NCBI RefSeq assembly: GCF_002899455.1 | Contig: NZ_PPFB01000001.1 | Span: forward strand, 3,760,501-3,824,500 | Direction of reading: 5' to 3' | Length of the DNA stretch: 64,000 bases | Source: Streptomyces sp. DH-12 | Lineage (GTDB): Bacteria; Actinomycetota; Actinomycetes; Streptomycetales; Streptomycetaceae | Shown here: positions 8,165 to 18,036 of the stretch, one piece after another | Layout of the letters: every line of letters begins with the position of its first letter | Numbering within the stretch: the first letter of the stretch is position 1 | Position numbers and translations under genes: made by a program | Notes under the pieces: model-generated | What the model was told of the DNA's origin: nothing | The model's database searches: none | Seen by the model: the letters and a program-made list of their open reading frames with translations, nothing else

Positions 8165-9133
8165 GTGGACCTGGTGCGGCACCTGGAATGCTTTGTGGCT
8201 GTTGCAGAAGAGTCACACTTCGGCCGTGCCGCGGCCCGCCTGGGCATGGCCCAGCCCCCTCTGTCGCAGCGCGTCCAGCGGCTGGAACGGGAACTGGGGG
8301 TACGGCTGTTCGAGCGCACCAGCCGTCAGGTGCGCATCACCGAGGCCGGCAAGCTGCTGCTGGCCGAGGCGCGGGAGGTCCTGTCCCGCACGGAGTCGTT
8401 CCTCGCCGCCGCCCGCCGGGTGCGTGACGGCGAGACGGGACTGCTGCGCGCCGCCCTCCCCCCGGACCTGTCGGGCGAGACCGTGGCCGTCCTGCTCGCG
8501 GACTTCGGCGAGCGTCACGCCGGTCTGGAGCTGGAGCTGCACGAACTGTCCACCGCGCAGCAGCTCGAGCGGCTCGCGGCGCACGACCTGGACGTGGGGG
8601 TCGTCCACCACCCGTGCGACGTGACGGGTCTGGAGCTGGGCCCGGTGCTGCGCCGGGAGCTCGGCGTCCTGCTGCCGGCCGGGGACCCGGCGGCCGCCCC
8701 CGGCGAGGTGCCGCTGCCCGCGCTGTCCGGCCGGGACCTGATCCTCTTCCCCCGCACGGCGGCCCCCGCCCTGTACGACGAGCTGCTGACCACCTGCGCC
8801 CGCGGCGGTTTCACCCCCGCCGCCGTACGCCACGGCCAGGGCGCCAGCTTCGTACGGGGGCTCGTGCTGTCCTCCGGGGCGGTCGCCCTGTGCCCGCGCG
8901 ACGCCGCGCCGCCGGAGCCGGGCAACGGGCGGGCGGATGTCGTGTGGCGTCCGCTGACCGGCGGGGCGCCCGCGCTGCGCCACTCCGCGGCCTGGCCGAA
9001 GGGGCGCGGCGACGCCGCCGTGCGGGCCTTCGCCGAGGCGGCCGTGCACGCCCTGCGCACCGCCGCCCGCGCGGTCCCCGACGGGCCGGCCCGTCCCCTG
9101 CATCTGCGACCCGCATCGGAGTACTGGCTGTGA
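8165..9133 (+). CDS. blaA: LysR-type regulator of the beta-lactam locus (BlaA-like)
   Basis: 322 residues from GTG 8165. The N-terminal winged HTH (about 1-60) has the usual LysR pattern HFGRAAARLGMAQPPLSQRVQRLE compressed over residues 19-42. A LysR substrate-binding domain follows. In Streptomyces cacaoi the regulator BlaA is a LysR protein divergent from the beta-lactamase gene and followed by blaB. The same arrangement is seen here: divergent from pbp-bla and overlapping the next serine-fold gene by 4 bases (GTGA). This makes a BlaA-type activator the best reading. The inducer is unknown. The symbol rests on context plus family. Confidence 0.8.
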   Translation: MDLVRHLECFVAVAEESHFGRAAARLGMAQPPLSQRVQRLERELGVRLFERTSRQVRITEAGKLLLAEAREVLSRTESFLAAARRVRDGETGLLRAALPPDLSGETVAVLLADFGERHAGLELELHELSTAQQLERLAAHDLDVGVVHHPCDVTGLELGPVLRRELGVLLPAGDPAAAPGEVPLPALSGRDLILFPRTAAPALYDELLTTCARGGFTPAAVRHGQGASFVRGLVLSSGAVALCPRDAAPPEPGNGRADVVWRPLTGGAPALRHSAAWPKGRGDAAVRAFAEAAVHALRTAARAVPDGPARPLHLRPASEYWL

Positions 9134-10017
9134 CGGACGCCGTCGCCCGCATCCACGCGGCCTTCGCCGACGCCGGGGTCACCGGCCGGCTGCACGCCCT
9201 CGACATCGACTCCGGCGAGGAACTGGACGCCGGCGCCGACCAGCCGGTGTGCACCGCCAGCGTCCACAAGCTGTGCCTGCTGGTCGCGCTGCACGAGCGG
9301 GCGGCGCGGGGCGCGCTGGACCTGGCCGAGCAGGTGGAGACCGTGCCGGGCGGGCGTACGGCGGGGCCGACGGGGGTGGCCGCGATGCTGGACGCGGCCC
9401 GGATGTCCCTGCGCGACCTCGCCTATCTGATGATGGCGGTCAGTGACAACGCGGCCGCCGACCTGCTGCTGCGCCGGGTGGGTCTGGACGCCGTCAACGC
9501 GACGACCGGCCGGCTGGGCCTCACCCGGACGCGGGCCGTGCACTCCTTCGGCGAGATGCTCGCCACCATGAGGGAGGACGCCGGGCCGGACGGGGCGCGG
9601 GCGCTGGCCGACCCGCGGGTGGTGAGCCGGCTGCGGGCGCTGGACCCGGACCGCACCAACCGCAGCACCCCACGGGACATGACCCGGCTGCTGCGCGCGG
9701 TGTGGCGGGACGAGGCGTGCACCCCGGAGCACGGCGCGGCCATGCGGCGGATCATGGGGCTCCAGGTGTGGCCGCACCGCCTGGCCTCGGGTTTCCCCTT
9801 CGACGACGTCCATGTCGCCGGAAAGACCGGCAGCCTGCCGACCCTGCGCAACGAGGTGGGCGTGGTCGAGTACCCCGACGGGGGCCGTTACGCGGTCGCC
9901 GTCTTCACCCGGACCGCGCACACGGCGGCCACGCTGCCGGCGGCCGACGCGGTGATCGGCACGGCGGCGCGGATCGCGGTGGACGCGCTGCGCGCGAAGG
10001 CGTTCCGCTCACGCTGA
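9130..10017 (+). CDS. blaB: Serine beta-lactamase-fold protein, BlaB-like regulator component
   Basis: 295 residues. GTG 9130 overlaps the LysR stop by 4 bases, so translation is coupled. It has SVHK (Ser44, Lys47), SDN 105-107 and GKTG from 231, all class A beta-lactamase landmarks. It has no signal peptide, so it should be cytoplasmic. No omega-loop ExxLN is evident: the region between SDN and KTG reads RVVSRLRALDPDR. This matches what is known of S. cacaoi BlaB, a cytoplasmic beta-lactamase-like protein needed for induction but not itself a beta-lactamase. Alternatives are a serine hydrolase or esterase of the same fold. The downstream end is a 19-bp stem terminator. Confidence 0.8.
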   Translation: MTDAVARIHAAFADAGVTGRLHALDIDSGEELDAGADQPVCTASVHKLCLLVALHERAARGALDLAEQVETVPGGRTAGPTGVAAMLDAARMSLRDLAYLMMAVSDNAAADLLLRRVGLDAVNATTGRLGLTRTRAVHSFGEMLATMREDAGPDGARALADPRVVSRLRALDPDRTNRSTPRDMTRLLRAVWRDEACTPEHGAAMRRIMGLQVWPHRLASGFPFDDVHVAGKTGSLPTLRNEVGVVEYPDGGRYAVAVFTRTAHTAATLPAADAVIGTAARIAVDALRAKAFRSR

Positions 10018-10060
10018 GCGTGGCGGAAAAACACCCCGGGGAAAAGGGCCGGAAAACGAC

Positions 10061-10103
10061 GAGGAGCGGGTGCCCGCACGAAACGTGCGGGCACCCGCTC
10101 CTC
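10061..10103. terminator. Bidirectional terminator, perfect 19-bp stem
   Basis: The arms 10061-10079 and 10085-10103 are perfectly complementary around a 5-base loop. The hairpin lies between the converging blaB-like gene and cold-shock gene and can serve both. Confidence 0.85.
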
Positions 10104-10125
10104 AAAACCTGCGTGCAGGTCAGGG

Positions 10126-10329
10126 TCAGGCGGGAACGATGTTCTCCGCCTGCGGGCCCTTCTGGCCCTGGGTGACGTCGAAGGTCACCTTCTGGCCTTC
10201 CTGGAGCTCGCGGTAGCCCGAGGTGGCGATGTTCGAGTAGTGGGCGAACACGTCAGCGCCGCCGCCGTCCTGCTCGATGAAGCCGAAGCCCTTTTCCGAG
10301 TTGAACCACTTGACCGTACCGGTGGCCAT
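10126..10329 (-). CDS. csp: Cold-shock protein, CspA family
   Basis: 67 residues from ATG 10327-10329, which follows the strong site AGGAGATAGAT. It is a single cold-shock OB fold. RNP1 is KGFGFI and RNP2 is DVFAHY, with the usual start [15 protein letters not shown]. It binds single-stranded RNA or DNA and acts as an RNA chaperone. The transcript appears to have a leader of about 108 bases (see the promoter at 10444-10471), as expected for cold-shock mRNAs. It is a core gene, and its 3' end shares the terminator at 10061-10103. Confidence 0.96.
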   Translation of the reverse strand: MATGTVKWFNSEKGFGFIEQDGGGADVFAHYSNIATSGYRELQEGQKVTFDVTQGQKGPQAENIVPA

Positions 10330-10443
10330 ATCTATCTCCTGAGACAGTGCCGGGAATCGCACTTTACGAATCCCTACATCGTCGCGATGATCACCCGCCC
10401 GGAGAACCGGTTCAAACTGGCAACCACAACTGCAACTGACGTC

Positions 10444-10471
10444 AGCCTAGCACGGAAAGCATTCTCGGCAA
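10444..10471 (-). promoter_or_regulatory. Candidate sigma-70-type promoter of the cold-shock gene
   Basis: On the minus strand TTGCCG (10471-10466), a 16-base spacer and TAGGCT (10449-10444) resemble -35/-10 boxes. The predicted start near 10437 would leave a leader of about 108 bases before csp. Confidence 0.45.
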
Positions 10472-10567
10472 GCGAGGAAAATCACTGGAATAAACCCGGC
10501 CGACGCGTTTAAAGAAAGGAATTTCTCGCGGACGGAGCGGAAATCCTGTTCCGGCCGGGACAGATTT

Positions 10568-10948
10568 TCACCGGTGCCCGTGGACCGTGTCGGCACCCTG
10601 CCGGCGGAGCTCCTCGTTCGTTCGCTCGGCCCGCTCCAGCTGCTCCTCGAGGCTTACGATGCGGCACGCGGCGTCGACCGGGGTGCCCTGGTCGACCAGC
10701 TCGCGGGCGCGGGCGGCGAGCCGTAGCTGGTGGCGCGAGTAGCGGCGGTGGCCGCCCTCCGAGCGAGTGGGGGTGATCAGCCGCGCCTCGCCGAGGGCGC
10801 GGAGGAACGCGGGTGTGGCTCCGACCAGCTCGGCGGCCCTGCCCATGGTGTAGGCCGGGAAGTGGTCGTCGTCGAGCCGGTCGGCGACGGGGGGCCGGTC
10901 CTGGTCCGGCTGCCGGCCGTCGGCGTACGGCTGACTTTCCGAGGGCAT
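10568..10948 (-). CDS. MerR-like helix-turn-helix transcriptional regulator
   Basis: 126 residues from ATG 10946-10948, which follows GGAAAGG. An in-frame ATG further up at 11011 lacks a comparable site. The N-terminal 30 residues are Asp/Gln-rich and probably disordered. A MerR winged helix follows: YTMGRAAELVGATPAFLRALGEARLI, then the GGHRRYSRHQL wing, and a long C-terminal helix (LEEQLERAERTNEELR) for dimerisation. No effector domain or metal-binding Cys is present. It lies upstream of csp on the same strand with a gap of about 240 bp, so it is probably a separate transcript. The target is unknown. Confidence 0.88.
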   Translation of the reverse strand: MPSESQPYADGRQPDQDRPPVADRLDDDHFPAYTMGRAAELVGATPAFLRALGEARLITPTRSEGGHRRYSRHQLRLAARARELVDQGTPVDAACRIVSLEEQLERAERTNEELRRQGADTVHGHR

Positions 10949-11063
10949 ACGCACCTTTCCGCGGACCACAGGGGTCACGGTCCGCCACGGGGACGGGTTC
11001 CCCACCGCCAAACTCTAGTCGCCTCGGCGGAAAATCTGGTCCGGCGCGTGCAGATGTCCTCGA

Positions 11064-11816
11064 CTACGCCTCGTCGCCCGCCGCGGACCCGTCCGCGGGC
11101 CTGGCCCGGTGCGGCCCCATCTCCCCGAGCACCTGACCCAGTTCCTCCTCGCCGAGCGGGGTGCCGGGCAGCGGACGGGGCTCGCGCGCGGGGCCGCGCA
11201 GCCCTTCCAGGAACAGGGCGAGGGGGCGGCGCCAGGCGTCAGGGTCGGCGGCCACGGCCAGCGGCGGCACGGCACGGCCCAGGGCCGCCAGGGCGAAGAG
11301 GAGGTCCTCGGTGGTGACGTCGGCGCGCACGCTGCCCTCCGCGCGGGCGCGTTCCAGCAGCACGCCGACGGTCTCCCGGTTGTGCGCGTGCACGGCGCCG
11401 AGCGTCTCGGCGTCCGGCAGACGGGTGGTCATCAGGTCGTTGGTGCCGCGATCGGCCGCGAGGGTGACGAACACGGCGTCGAGGTAGCCGGTCAGACCGG
11501 TCCAGGGGTCGGGTGCGCCGCGCGCGCGTTCACCCGCCTCCATGGTCTCCGTGAGCTGGTCGCGGAAGACGGCGTCCACGAGCGCGGCGCGGGTGGGGAA
11601 GTGCCGGTAGAGGGTCGCGTTGCCGACGCCGGCGCGCCGCGCGATCACGTCCAGCGGGGCCTCGAGACCCTGCTCGGCGAAGACGGCGTGCGCCGCCTCC
11701 ACCAGCCGCTCCCGGTTCCGCCGCGCGTCCCGCCGCAGCCGGGGCGGGACGGACGCCGCGGCCTCCGGGCCGGTCGGCCCGGGGCCGGGGGCGGTGGGTT
11801 CTTCACCGACGGTCAT
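11064..11816 (-). CDS. TetR-family repressor, likely controlling the divergent P450 and itself
   Basis: 250 residues from ATG 11814-11816 behind GGAGGG. The TetR_N DNA-binding domain is at about 30-80 (RERLVEAAHAVFAEQGLEAP, then VIARRAGVGNATLYRHFPTR). The rest is an all-helical ligand domain. Two copies of CGGGGA-N4-TCCCCG lie in the 80-bp space to the divergent P450 gene, a typical operator pair for such a repressor. The ligand is unknown but may be the P450 substrate. Confidence 0.92.
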   Translation of the reverse strand: MTVGEEPTAPGPGPTGPEAAASVPPRLRRDARRNRERLVEAAHAVFAEQGLEAPLDVIARRAGVGNATLYRHFPTRAALVDAVFRDQLTETMEAGERARGAPDPWTGLTGYLDAVFVTLAADRGTNDLMTTRLPDAETLGAVHAHNRETVGVLLERARAEGSVRADVTTEDLLFALAALGRAVPPLAVAADPDAWRRPLALFLEGLRGPAREPRPLPGTPLGEEELGQVLGEMGPHRARPADGSAAGDEA

Positions 11817-11834
11817 GGGTCCCTCCGTACGGAC

Positions 11835-11850
11835 CGGGGAGTGCTCCCCG
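11835..11850. promoter_or_regulatory. TetR operator copy 1
   Basis: CGGGGA-GTGC-TCCCCG is a perfect 6-bp inverted repeat, 19 bp upstream of the tetR start. Confidence 0.7.
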
Positions 11851-11877
11851 ACCGGATGCTATCGTCCCGCCGTTAAG

Positions 11878-11893
11878 CGGGGACTACTCCCCG
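11878..11893. promoter_or_regulatory. TetR operator copy 2
   Basis: CGGGGA-CTAC-TCCCCG has the same arms as the first copy and lies 43 bp from it centre to centre, just upstream of the P450 start. AT-richer sequence between the copies is the probable promoter core. Confidence 0.7.
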
Positions 11894-11920
11894 TTTATGG
11901 CTCAGCAGAGAGGACGCACC

Positions 11921-13114
11921 ATGCGTGCCGACGCCCCGGACGGACCCGCGCCCCTGGAGTGGGCGCCGACGCCCTTCCCCTTCGGCCGGCTCGCGGCCCT
12001 GCGCGCCGAGGGGCCGGTGCACCGGGTGCACGTCCCCGGCAGCGGGGACGCCTGGCTGGTGGTGACCCACGACGCGGTGCGCGCCGCGCTCACCGACTCC
12101 CGGCTGCGCAACGACATCCGGCACTCGGCCGGCTGGGAGACCGACGGCGGGCACGCGGTCGGCCGCAACATGCTGCAGAGCGACCCGCCGCACCACACCC
12201 GGCTGCGGCGGCTGGTCGCGGGCCGCTTCACCCCGGGACGGGCCGCCGCGCTGCGCCCCCGCATCGAGGCCGTCGCCCGCGGTCTGCTGGACCGGCTGCC
12301 GCGCGCGGGCGCCGTCGACCTGGTGAGCGCGTACGCGCTGCCGCTGCCGGTCACCGTGATCTGCGACCTGCTCGGCGTGCCCGCGGCCGACCGCGCGGAC
12401 TTCCACACCTGGTCGAACGAACTGGTCGCGCCCACCGGCGCGGAAGCGGCCGCCGCCTCGGCCGCCGCGCTCACCGGTTACCTCAACGGTCTGATCGCCC
12501 GGAAGGCCCGCACCCCCGACGGCTCCCTGCTCGCGGACCTGGCCGCCCCCGGCAGGCCGGGCGCGAAGGCCCCGCTGTCGCCCGAGGAACTGCTCGGCAT
12601 GGCGTTCCTGCTCCTGGTCGCCGGGCACGAGACGACCGTCAACCTGATCTCCGCGACCGTACTGAGCCTGCTCCAGCACCCCGATCAGCTCGCCCTGCTG
12701 CGCGCCGACCCGGAGCTGACCGGCGCGGCCGTGGAGGAGTCGCTGCGCCTCCACTCGCCCGCGCACGCGGGCGCGTTCCGGTTCGCGGCGGAGCCGCTGG
12801 ACCTGGCCGGCACCCGCGTGGCCGCCGGGGACGCCGTCCTGGTCTCGCTGGCCGCCGCCTCCCGCGACCCGCTCGCCTTCCCCGACCCCGACCGCTTCGA
12901 CCTCACCCGCCGCACCCGGGGACATCTGGGCTTCGGGCACGGCGTCCACCACTGCCTCGGCGCCCCGCTCGCCCGCGCGGAGGCCGCCGTCGCCCTGCGC
13001 CTGCTGCTGGAACGGCATCCCCGACTCGCCCTCGACGCCGCCCCGGAGTCCCTCACCTGGCGCGCCGGCACGCTGCTGCGAGGGCTCGCCGGGCTCCCGG
13101 TCCGCCTCGGCTGA
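11921..13114 (+). CDS. Cytochrome P450
   Basis: 397 residues from ATG 11921, which follows GAGAGGA with a 7-base gap. An in-frame ATG at 11897 sits against the operator and has no ribosome site. Landmarks are the I-helix oxygen-binding AGHETT (234-239), the K-helix ESLR (273-276), the PDPDRFDL meander, and heme loop FGHGVHHCLGAP with proximal Cys345. It is a soluble, class I bacterial enzyme needing ferredoxin and reductase, neither of which is encoded nearby. Close family by eye is the CYP105/107 type. The substrate is unknown. The divergent TetR suggests that it is substrate-inducible and may detoxify or modify a xenobiotic. Confidence 0.95.
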   Translation: MRADAPDGPAPLEWAPTPFPFGRLAALRAEGPVHRVHVPGSGDAWLVVTHDAVRAALTDSRLRNDIRHSAGWETDGGHAVGRNMLQSDPPHHTRLRRLVAGRFTPGRAAALRPRIEAVARGLLDRLPRAGAVDLVSAYALPLPVTVICDLLGVPAADRADFHTWSNELVAPTGAEAAAASAAALTGYLNGLIARKARTPDGSLLADLAAPGRPGAKAPLSPEELLGMAFLLLVAGHETTVNLISATVLSLLQHPDQLALLRADPELTGAAVEESLRLHSPAHAGAFRFAAEPLDLAGTRVAAGDAVLVSLAAASRDPLAFPDPDRFDLTRRTRGHLGFGHGVHHCLGAPLARAEAAVALRLLLERHPRLALDAAPESLTWRAGTLLRGLAGLPVRLG

Positions 13115-13628
13115 CACGGTCCGCTCCGAGACCTCCCGGAGCCGGCCCGGACACGAGGGAAAGGGGCCCCTGTGCCCGAGGTCCCGCCGCCGGCGCCCAC
13201 GGGTGACGCCCTGCTGAAGATCGTCCCAGCGCCGCCACGACCCGCACCGGACGCGGATCGTGGCGGCACTCGTGGAGAACCGCACGTACGTCAGCGCGCC
13301 GGAGCCCGGCCGCTGGTCCCGGCGGCCGGGGCGGTTGTGCCGCGACCCGCCGCGGCCGGACGGTGACGTCGGCGCCGGCCGGGCACCGGAGGCGCGGGAG
13401 CCGGCCGCCGGGACGACGGCGCAGAGGCCGGCGGCCCGGAAGACAGGAAGGCCGGGGCCGGGCCCCGAGCTGCACACGTGGGGACGCGACGGCCCGTCCC
13501 GGCCTTCCCTCTGGCCGCAGCCTGCTACGCGGCACGGGGCGCCGCCCCTCGGGGAAGCCGAACGGGGGACCGCACCAATCAGGACAGAACGGGAGCTTTA
13601 TCACATTTCCTGGTCCATACTCGGAAAC
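13115..13628. other. Intergenic region with one strong dyad
   Basis: 514 bp with no gene I can support. A perfect 10-bp inverted repeat (GCCGCCACGA at 13231-13240, its complement at 13258-13267) encloses a 17-base loop with a smaller internal pairing. It may be a late terminator for the P450 or a structured RNA. Small open frames here have no family features. Confidence 0.45.
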
Positions 13629-14000
13629 ATGAACACGGCAACGCTTGTACAACTGGCCGCCAGTGACCACCAGTGGGCCGTGGCAGCGGCCTTCATCGGC
13701 GGCATCATCGTGGCAGGCGCCCTGGTCTGGGCCGTCCGTGCCGGAATGCGGTACATGGACCAGGAGTCGCCGCGTCCCCAGCCCGACGAGCAGCCCAGGC
13801 TGCCGGACGGCGGCGCGGTGCACGAGATGCGGGAGATGCGGGAGCCGGACGAGATACCGCTCACGCCCCGCAGCGGCTCCCGGCTCATGCCGTACGAGCT
13901 GCATCACTCCGGCACCAGGACGGGCAAGGACCAGCAACGCAAACGCTGGCTGCCGGGCTCCAGCGGAGCCTTCGGCAGCGGTGGGCCGGGGCACGTCTGA
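13629..14000 (+). CDS. DUF6479 family small membrane protein
   Basis: 123 residues. A short outside segment (NTATLVQLAASDHQWAVA) is followed by one membrane helix at about 16-40 (FIGGIIVAGALVWAVRAGM). A charged cytoplasmic tail carries the duplicated EMREMREPDE and ends in a Ser/Gly-rich stretch. This is the pattern of DUF6479, a Streptomyces-restricted family of unknown role. ATG 13629 has only a weak GGA upstream. The preceding bases (gagctttatcac) are locally AT-rich and probably hold the promoter. It has no operon partner. Confidence 0.8.
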   Translation: MNTATLVQLAASDHQWAVAAAFIGGIIVAGALVWAVRAGMRYMDQESPRPQPDEQPRLPDGGAVHEMREMREPDEIPLTPRSGSRLMPYELHHSGTRTGKDQQRKRWLPGSSGAFGSGGPGHV

Positions 14001-14105
14001 CCTGACGGTCCGGACGTGGCCCACGCCCTCACACGGACGCGGCCGCGCGGTGCGGCCGCGCAAGGGGGTGCCGTGCGGCCGGACGCCTCGCAGGCGCGGG
14101 TGCGG

Positions 14106-14900
14106 TCAGCGGGGCGGGACCGCGGGGGCCGGAGCGGGCTCCGGTGCGGGCGAGCCCACGGTGATCTGGATCTGCTCGCTCGAGGCGGTCACGCCGTTCG
14201 TCGTCGCCGTGGCCTGGAGCCGGTTCGCCCCGGCGGGCAGATCGCGGCCAGGCGCGCAGCTCCAGAGCCCGTCGGATCCCGCCGTGTCCGTGCACACCTC
14301 GTCGCCGTCCTGGTCGAAGACCGTGACCTGCGCACCCGGGTACGCCGTGCCCGCGGCGGCCGGGCGGTGGCCCAGCGGCACCCCCGACTCGGGCCGGGAC
14401 AGCACCGGCGACGGCAGCCCCACCGTCACCTGGCACTCCCCGCTCGCCCGCGTGACGCCCTCCGCGTCCGCGAGCCGCAGCTCGCACCCGCCGAGCCTGG
14501 TCCCCGGCTCCGCGTCCGCGGACACCGCCAGCACGAAGGGGAAGGCCCCGGCCCGCCACGGCCGTTCCGCCGACGTGGCCGTGTACGCGGCGGTACGGCC
14601 GTCGGCGGCCACCTCGCCCCGGTAGCCGGCGGCGGTGAGCGGCACGCCGGTGACCTCGGCCCCGGCGGGGGCGGTGAGGGTGAGGGTGGAGCCGGCGCCG
14701 AGGGCCGAGCCGTCCAGCCCCGCGGCCTCGACGACGCCCTCCCGGCCGGGCGGGACGGTCACGGAGCCCCAGAGCACCCGCTCGCCCGGCGGCGGGGCGG
14801 ACCCGTCGGCGGCGGACGCCGGTGCGGCGGGCAGCCGCCCGGCCGCGAGGATCCCGGCCGCCGCCAGCACGGCGGCCGTTGTCTTGCTGGACCTGTTCAT
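14106..14900 (-). CDS. Secreted protein with Ig-like C-terminal domain
   Basis: 264 residues from ATG 14898-14900. A classical signal peptide (about 1-31, ending PAAPASAA) is followed by two beta-rich regions. The second, about 165-250, has the periodic pattern of a bacterial Ig-like or carboxypeptidase-regulatory fold (PGAQVTVFDQDGDEVCTDTA, then LPAGANRLQATATTNG). Four Cys residues could form two disulfides. The tail is Pro/Ala-rich, as in cell-wall-associated proteins. No enzyme motif or sortase signal is seen. It is probably extracellular or wall-bound with a binding role. A similar family is common in Streptomyces but uncharacterised. Confidence 0.75.
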   Translation of the reverse strand: MNRSSKTTAAVLAAAGILAAGRLPAAPASAADGSAPPPGERVLWGSVTVPPGREGVVEAAGLDGSALGAGSTLTLTAPAGAEVTGVPLTAAGYRGEVAADGRTAAYTATSAERPWRAGAFPFVLAVSADAEPGTRLGGCELRLADAEGVTRASGECQVTVGLPSPVLSRPESGVPLGHRPAAAGTAYPGAQVTVFDQDGDEVCTDTAGSDGLWSCAPGRDLPAGANRLQATATTNGVTASSEQIQITVGSPAPEPAPAPAVPPR

Positions 14901-15123
14901 CGTGGGCGGGCTCCCTGCAGGGCGGACGTCGGACACACCTGCGGCCGACTCTGACGGCCGCTCCCGTCCACCGCCCGCCCTGGACCCCCGGACGGGTGGC
15001 AGCCGCCGGTCACCGGTCGTGAGCGCCGTGGGGCCGGCGGCACCGCGCACGGTGCCGCCGGCCGTCACCCGCGTCCGCGGCGCACGGCCCCTCCCCCGAG
15101 GAGGGCGTCGCCCGCCGGCTTCC

Positions 15124-16827
<1,704 letters not shown>

Positions 16828-17015
16828 GCGGGGTCTCCTCTGGGTGTGCGGGTACCGGCGGAGAAACTGACCAGAACACCGTAAAAGTGAACGCACCGGT
16901 AAGGGGGTGACATTCCCCCTGGGTGTGGCGGACCGCACGTCCACCCGGCGCACACGGGTCGAACCGGCGTCCGATCAGGGCGCACGGTGTTCGACCGGAG
17001 CGCGGGGCGCTCCGG

Positions 17016-17999
17016 CTAGGCCGCGGGGTGTTCGACCGTCGTCAGGTAGAGCTTCACGTAGCGCTCCACGTCCACGTCCAGGCCGACGTCCACGAGGGCC
17101 TGCTCGCGGATGCCCTCGTGGAGCTCCGACTCGCCGGGGCGGGGACGGCGGTCGACGATCGTCTGCCCGCGCGCCGGGCCGGGCGCCAGGGACACCTCGA
17201 CCGGCAGGCGGTGGGTGGTGAGCCCCTCCGGGTCGGCGACCGCGCACAGCGCGCCCGCGTCGCCGAGGCCGCCGGAGTCCTCGGCGGGGTCGTCGGGGCG
17301 GCTGCCCGGGTGGGCGGGACGGTGGGCGAGCAGGTCGCCGGCCAGCCGGGCGCCCGGTTCGGCGCTCGCGCGCAGCCTCCGCACGTCGGCGCCGGGGACG
17401 ACGACCCGGGTGAACACGTCCAGCCCGTACATGGTGATCGGCACGCCCGCGGTGAGCAGGATCGCGGCGGCCTCCGGGTCGTGCCACACGTTGAACTCGG
17501 CCACCGGGGTGGCGTTCCCGGCGCCCGCCGCGCCGCCCATGAACACGATCCGCTCGATGTTGCGGGTGACCTCGGGGTGGGCCCGCAGCAGCAGGGCGAT
17601 GTTGGTGAGCGGCGCGGTGGGCACGAGGGTGACCGGGCGCGGCGAGGCGAGGATCTCGCGGCGCAGCAGGGTCACCGCGTCCACGTCCGCCGGGGTCCGG
17701 CGCGGGGCGGGCAGGCCGAGGTCGCCCATGCCGTCGTGGCCGTGGACGTGGCGGGCGGAGCGCGGCGCCTCGATCAGCGGACGCTCGGCGCCCCGCGCCA
17801 CCGGGACGTCCGGCGCGCCCGCCGCCTCCAGCACGGTCAGCGTGTTGCGCACGACGCCGTCCACGTCCGTGTTCCCGGCCACGCAGGTGACGGCCCGCAG
17901 GTCGATCCCGGGGTGCCGTACGGCGAACAGCAGCGCCAGGGCGTCGTCGACGCCGGTGTCGCAGTCGATGATCACCGGGACCGGCCGGCCGTTGCGCAC
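17016..17999 (-). CDS. Inosine-uridine preferring nucleoside hydrolase
   Basis: 327 residues from GTG 17997-17999, which follows AAGGAG. The calcium-binding DxDxGxDD signature is at the N-terminus (IIDCDTGVDDALAL). GNTDVDGVVRNTL and the later FNVWHDPEAA block match the family. It cleaves ribonucleosides to base and ribose for salvage in the cytoplasm. It starts 37 bp after the thrS paralogue on the same strand, so it may share the attenuated transcript, although the functional link is not obvious. Length is normal for the family. Confidence 0.93.
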   Translation of the reverse strand: MRNGRPVPVIIDCDTGVDDALALLFAVRHPGIDLRAVTCVAGNTDVDGVVRNTLTVLEAAGAPDVPVARGAERPLIEAPRSARHVHGHDGMGDLGLPAPRRTPADVDAVTLLRREILASPRPVTLVPTAPLTNIALLLRAHPEVTRNIERIVFMGGAAGAGNATPVAEFNVWHDPEAAAILLTAGVPITMYGLDVFTRVVVPGADVRRLRASAEPGARLAGDLLAHRPAHPGSRPDDPAEDSGGLGDAGALCAVADPEGLTTHRLPVEVSLAPGPARGQTIVDRRPRPGESELHEGIREQALVDVGLDVDVERYVKLYLTTVEHPAA

Positions 18000-18036
18000 G
18001 ACGGACTCCTTCTCGAGGCGGGTCTGCCCGTCGACC

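Noticed and set aside
11897..11920. ATG 11897 as the P450 start
   Set aside because: It lies against the TetR operator and lacks a ribosome site. ATG 11921 has GAGAGGA.
13172..13366. 64-codon frame after the P450 gene
   Set aside because: Pro/Ala/Arg-rich translation without a fold. It spans a perfect dyad that is more likely an RNA structure.
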